From contig DASTGO010000049.1 of assembly GCA_035719045.1 (NCBI GenBank), positions 1-17,026 of the forward strand: a stretch of 17,026 nt of DNA, read 5' to 3'. Shown piece after piece: positions 14,645-17,026 of the stretch. The stretch comes from DASTGO01 sp035719045 (lineage in GTDB: Bacteria; Actinomycetota; Actinomycetes; Actinomycetales; Kineosporiaceae). The notes beneath the pieces are model-generated. The model was given only the letters and a program-made list of their open reading frames with translations, was not told where the DNA came from and did no database searches. Position numbers and translations under genes: made by a program. Each line of letters begins with the position of its first letter. Position 1 is the first letter of the stretch.

Positions 14645-14809
14645 ATGTACAAGGGCGACGTCTCCCTGCTGGAGGAGATCGCCGAGCAGGAGTTCGACGG
14701 TGTCGCGTACGGAGCGTGCACCACGAACACCTTCTCTCTGTCCAACTGGCTGGGCAACAAGGGCGGCTGGTGCACGCTCACCAAGGAATGCCAGCCCTGC
14801 TGCAACTGA
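14645..14809 (+). CDS. lanA1: Two-component lantibiotic alpha precursor (LtnA1-like)
   Basis: This 54-residue peptide has an acidic leader (residues 1-24, MYKGDVSLLEEIAEQEFDG then VAYGA) ending in GA, followed by a 30-residue core beginning CTTNTFSLSNWLGNKG and ending CTLTKECQPCCN. From memory, the lacticin 3147 A1 core is also 30 residues, follows a GA cleavage site, and shares the CxTNTFSLS start, GN-G, WCTLT and EC; I count about 19 of 30 identical positions. The CTLTKEC ring is the lipid II-binding motif of mersacidin-like alpha peptides. Such peptides are modified by a LanM enzyme, cut and exported by LanT, and act with a beta partner to form pores. AAGGAGG lies four bases before the ATG. 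The core has five Cys, including an adjacent pair at residues 52-53. The beta precursor follows 26 bases later. Confidence 0.9.
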   Translation: MYKGDVSLLEEIAEQEFDGVAYGACTTNTFSLSNWLGNKGGWCTLTKECQPCCN

Positions 14810-14835
14810 GCTTTTAGCCGGAAAGGGGAAGAACG

Positions 14836-14991
14836 ATGGCGGACGACGTCCTCGGTGGTTACGACGAGGCCGAGCTCATCGAGCTGAGTGAGGCCGACAC
14901 CTACGGCGGCACCGGGCCGTGGTGCATCGCGACGCTGACGCTCGTGTCGGCGGCGATGTGCCCGACCACGAAGTGCACCAGCAAGTGCTGA
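14836..14991 (+). CDS. lanA2: Two-component lantibiotic beta precursor (haloduracin-beta/LtnA2-like)
   Basis: This 51-residue peptide has an acidic leader with the LanM-recognised style EAELIELSEADTYGG and a double-Gly cleavage site at residues 24-25. The 26-residue core begins TGPWCIATLTL and ends MCPTTKCTSKC. CPTTKCTSxC is the hallmark end of beta peptides such as haloduracin beta, and LtnA2 has a close form (from memory). Likely rings, by analogy, are Ser38-Cys42, Thr44-Cys47 and Thr48-Cys51, with an N-terminal Thr26-Cys30 ring. After lipid II is engaged by the alpha peptide, beta peptides form pores. GAAAGGGGAAG just upstream serves as the ribosome binding site. No other precursor is visible between this gene and lanM. 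Confidence 0.9.
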   Translation: MADDVLGGYDEAELIELSEADTYGGTGPWCIATLTLVSAAMCPTTKCTSKC

Positions 14992-15026
14992 GGTGCCCAT
15001 CCCTGGGGTGAGCGCCTAGCGGGGAA

Positions 15027-15063
15027 GCGGAATGGAAGCCGGACGAAGCGGCTTCCATTCCGC
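15027..15063 (+). terminator. Strong hairpin between the precursor genes and lanM
   Basis: GCGGAATGGAAGCCG (15027-15041) and CGGCTTCCATTCCGC (15049-15063) form a perfect 15-base-pair stem with a seven-base loop GACGAAG. It lies 35 bases after the beta-precursor stop and 47 bases before lanM. No U tract follows, only a pyrimidine-rich run. It probably acts as a partial terminator or RNA-stabilising element that keeps precursor mRNA far above lanM mRNA, as seen in other lantibiotic operons. Confidence 0.75.
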
Positions 15064-15110
15064 CTCCTGTCCTCTCGCTTCTCGACCTCTTCGGACGGAG
15101 CAGCAAGAAC

Positions 15111-17026
15111 GTGACATCTCTAGCACAGTTCTATCCCGAGTTCGACAGCACCGAGATCGCGGAGACCATCACGCCGCTGCGCGAGTTCGACGACCAGGTC
15201 GTGAGCGTTCTGCTGGGCGCGCGGGAATCCGCGGCCGACGCCGTCACCGCGCGCTCCGTCACGCAGGACGACGGCTCGCGGGCCGGGTCCGGCACCGCGA
15301 CCGAGCCCCGCTGGTCATCGGATCCGGGCCTGGACGCCCTGATCGCACCGGCCGTGACGGCGTGGCGGGAGGCCGTGGAGGAGTATCCCTTCCAGCGCGT
15401 GGTCCGGACCGCCGCCCTGGAGCTGCTGGGCGCTGATCCACTCACCGGCTACGTCGACCTGCTCGCCGATCCCCGGCGCATCGTCGTCGAGCTGCTCGAC
15501 CGGGCCGAGAACCGCCTGCGTGTCGTGTACACCCGTCCGCTCGTCGCCGCCGTCAACCATGCCCGCGAGAGCGGCCGACTGCGTGGCGACAACCCTCAGC
15601 AGCGCTACGCGTCCTTCGTCGAGCAGGCGTGCCGGGTCGGGTGGGAGCAGATCAGCGGCCTGTCGTTCCCCGTTCTCGGCCGGATCACCGGCCTCGTGCT
15701 GCGCAACGAGGTGGACGCCTTCCGTGAGCTGTGCGCGAGGCTGGTCGCCGACCGGAACGCCATCCGGGACGCCTTCAGGATCGACCGGGCCGACCGGCTG
15801 CAATCGATCGGGACGACCGAGGGCGACACCCACAATCACGGGCGAAGCGTGAGTGTGCTGGTGTTCGAGTCCGGTGCACGCCTGGTGTACAAACCGCGGG
15901 ACGTCTCCTGCGAAGCCGCCTACGCCACCTTGGCGCAGGAGGCGAACGTGTGGCTGGGAACAGGTCTGGTGACCGCGACCGTGCTGGAGCGCGCAGGGTA
16001 CGGATACGTGGAGTTCGTCGAAACCGAGGATGTCGGTGACCTGGCCGGGCCGTTCATGTCCGCCAGCGGCGAGTTGGCCGCCGTGCTCTACCTGCTCAAT
16101 GCCCGGGACATGCACTTCGAGAACATCCTGCCGACCCGGCGTGGCCCGGTCCCGGTGGACCTGGAGACGATCCTGCACCCCGAGCGGATCCATGTCGGGC
16201 CCACCCCCGAGGCGCCCGGCAACGCCTACGCCGCCATCGCGGAGTCCGTCTACGGCGTCGGCATCCTGCCCCTGGTCATGGTCGGGCGGGATGCCGACGA
16301 CGGGCACGTGGACCTGGGATTCCTCGGTGGCCAGGGTCAGGGCAATGCGCCGTTCAAGGCGATCCAGTTCGTGAACCCGTTCACCGACAGGGTGTCCCTG
16401 GCGTTTGGTCCCGTTGCGGCGGCCGAGCGCACCACCGTCGCGAGAACCGTGTCCGAGGACGAGGTCCGCGAGCTCGGACGGCAGGTCGCCGAGGGGTTCA
16501 GCCGCGTCGTCCGGGCCGTCCTGGACGACCCTGAGCGCTGGATCGCGCTGCTGCACAAGACGATGGCCGATGTCCGGGTCCGGTACGTGCACAACCCGAC
16601 GGCGCTGTACGGGCAGACGCTGCGGATGACGTCAGGGCCGAGCGCGCTGGATGGCGACACGACGTACCTGGCCCTGCTCAAGCGGATCGCGATCGCCAGC
16701 AAGACCTCCGACCGGCAGATCGTCAGGTCGGAGCTGCGCCAGCTGGCCGAGCGTGACATCCCCTACTTCCTCGTCGCCGGCACGAGCACGACGCTGACCA
16801 CCGGCGACGGGGCAACGGTCGGTGCGGTCTTCCCGCGCTCGCCGCTGGACCTGGCCGTAGAGAAGGCGTCCCGGCTCGACGAGGCCGCGCTGGCGGAGCA
16901 GCTGCGTCTGATCCATTCCGCGTTCTCCTCCCGCTTCCCGGACAACCACCTCGCTCCCGCCGACGGCGGGGCCGAGGCGGCGGCCGACGAGGTCACGGCC
17001 GGTGCACCGGGGGAGGCGGCCGGTGG
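15111..17026 (+). CDS. lanM: Class II lanthipeptide synthetase LanM (partial; dehydratase part)
   Basis: The frame opens at GTG 15111 (GGAG at 15097-15100) and stays open for 638 codons to the window edge. It is the LanM dehydratase domain (DUF4135), which phosphorylates Ser/Thr of the precursor and eliminates phosphate to give Dha/Dhb. Its kinase-like active-site residues are all in place: GDTHNHGRSVSVLVF with Asp239 and His241, LVYKPR with Lys261, ARDMHFENIL with Asp333, His335 and Asn338, and VDLETIL with Asp350 and Glu352. These match the CylM catalytic set by order and spacing (from memory). LanM proteins are about 1000 residues, so the LanC-like zinc cyclase that forms the thioether rings lies beyond the window. 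Its codon use is less GC-extreme than that of the hem genes (TCT CTA GCA, AAA, TTG occur early). It is the only synthetase visible for two precursors. Confidence 0.93.
   Translation, partial: MTSLAQFYPEFDSTEIAETITPLREFDDQVVSVLLGARESAADAVTARSVTQDDGSRAGSGTATEPRWSSDPGLDALIAPAVTAWREAVEEYPFQRVVRTAALELLGADPLTGYVDLLADPRRIVVELLDRAENRLRVVYTRPLVAAVNHARESGRLRGDNPQQRYASFVEQACRVGWEQISGLSFPVLGRITGLVLRNEVDAFRELCARLVADRNAIRDAFRIDRADRLQSIGTTEGDTHNHGRSVSVLVFESGARLVYKPRDVSCEAAYATLAQEANVWLGTGLVTATVLERAGYGYVEFVETEDVGDLAGPFMSASGELAAVLYLLNARDMHFENILPTRRGPVPVDLETILHPERIHVGPTPEAPGNAYAAIAESVYGVGILPLVMVGRDADDGHVDLGFLGGQGQGNAPFKAIQFVNPFTDRVSLAFGPVAAAERTTVARTVSEDEVRELGRQVAEGFSRVVRAVLDDPERWIALLHKTMADVRVRYVHNPTALYGQTLRMTSGPSALDGDTTYLALLKRIAIASKTSDRQIVRSELRQLAERDIPYFLVAGTSTTLTTGDGATVGAVFPRSPLDLAVEKASRLDEAALAEQLRLIHSAFSSRFPDNHLAPADGGAEAAADEVTAGAPGEAAG

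Noticed and set aside
15032..15436. 134-codon frame overlapping the hairpin and the start of lanM
   Set aside because: It starts inside the hairpin stem, is Arg/Gly-rich, and overlaps the conserved LanM frame in another phase.

Overview
The window is high-GC chromosomal DNA (estimated by eye, above 70% G+C) from an actinobacterium (Actinomycetota). The evidence is the codon use, the rex-hemA-hemC-hemD gene order, a CobA-HemD fusion, System II cytochrome c maturation genes next to hemL, and several apparently leaderless start codons preceded by TANNNT hexamers. I cannot name a genus.

Positions 1-6580 hold the start of a divergent minus-strand gene, a small DUF836/glutaredoxin-like protein, then rex-hemA-hemC-cobA/hemD, with each start overlapping the previous stop, followed by hemB. 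A near-consensus Rex operator sits across the -35 and spacer of the rex promoter. The NADH/NAD+ sensor therefore probably controls itself and the start of heme synthesis. Positions 6755-7219 encode a MarR-type regulator with its own promoter and a dyad. Positions 7296-13750 hold hemL, a histidine-phosphatase-family protein, a TlpA/ResA-like thioredoxin lipoprotein, ccdA, resB and ccsA. Together these form a heme supply line plus the System II apparatus that reduces apocytochrome cysteines, exports heme and attaches it to cytochrome c.

Positions 13751-14397 mark a boundary. They contain a decayed IS1595-type transposase that has lost its zinc-finger and catalytic core segments, carries frameshifts and contains an expanded hexanucleotide repeat. 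The sequence then changes character. After about 250 bp of regulatory-looking DNA come two very small genes encoding a two-component (alpha/beta) class II lantibiotic: a 54-residue precursor whose core resembles lacticin 3147 A1, and a 51-residue precursor whose C-terminus resembles haloduracin beta and LtnA2. A strong 15-bp hairpin follows, then the dehydratase part of a LanM synthetase that runs off the end of the window.

The most notable content is this lantibiotic system. Two-peptide lantibiotics of the lacticin 3147/haloduracin kind are best known from Firmicutes; few actinobacterial cases (such as roseocin) are known to me. The cyclase half of LanM and any LanT transporter/protease, immunity or regulatory genes must lie to the right of the window. 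Similarities to named peptides are from memory and were not computed.
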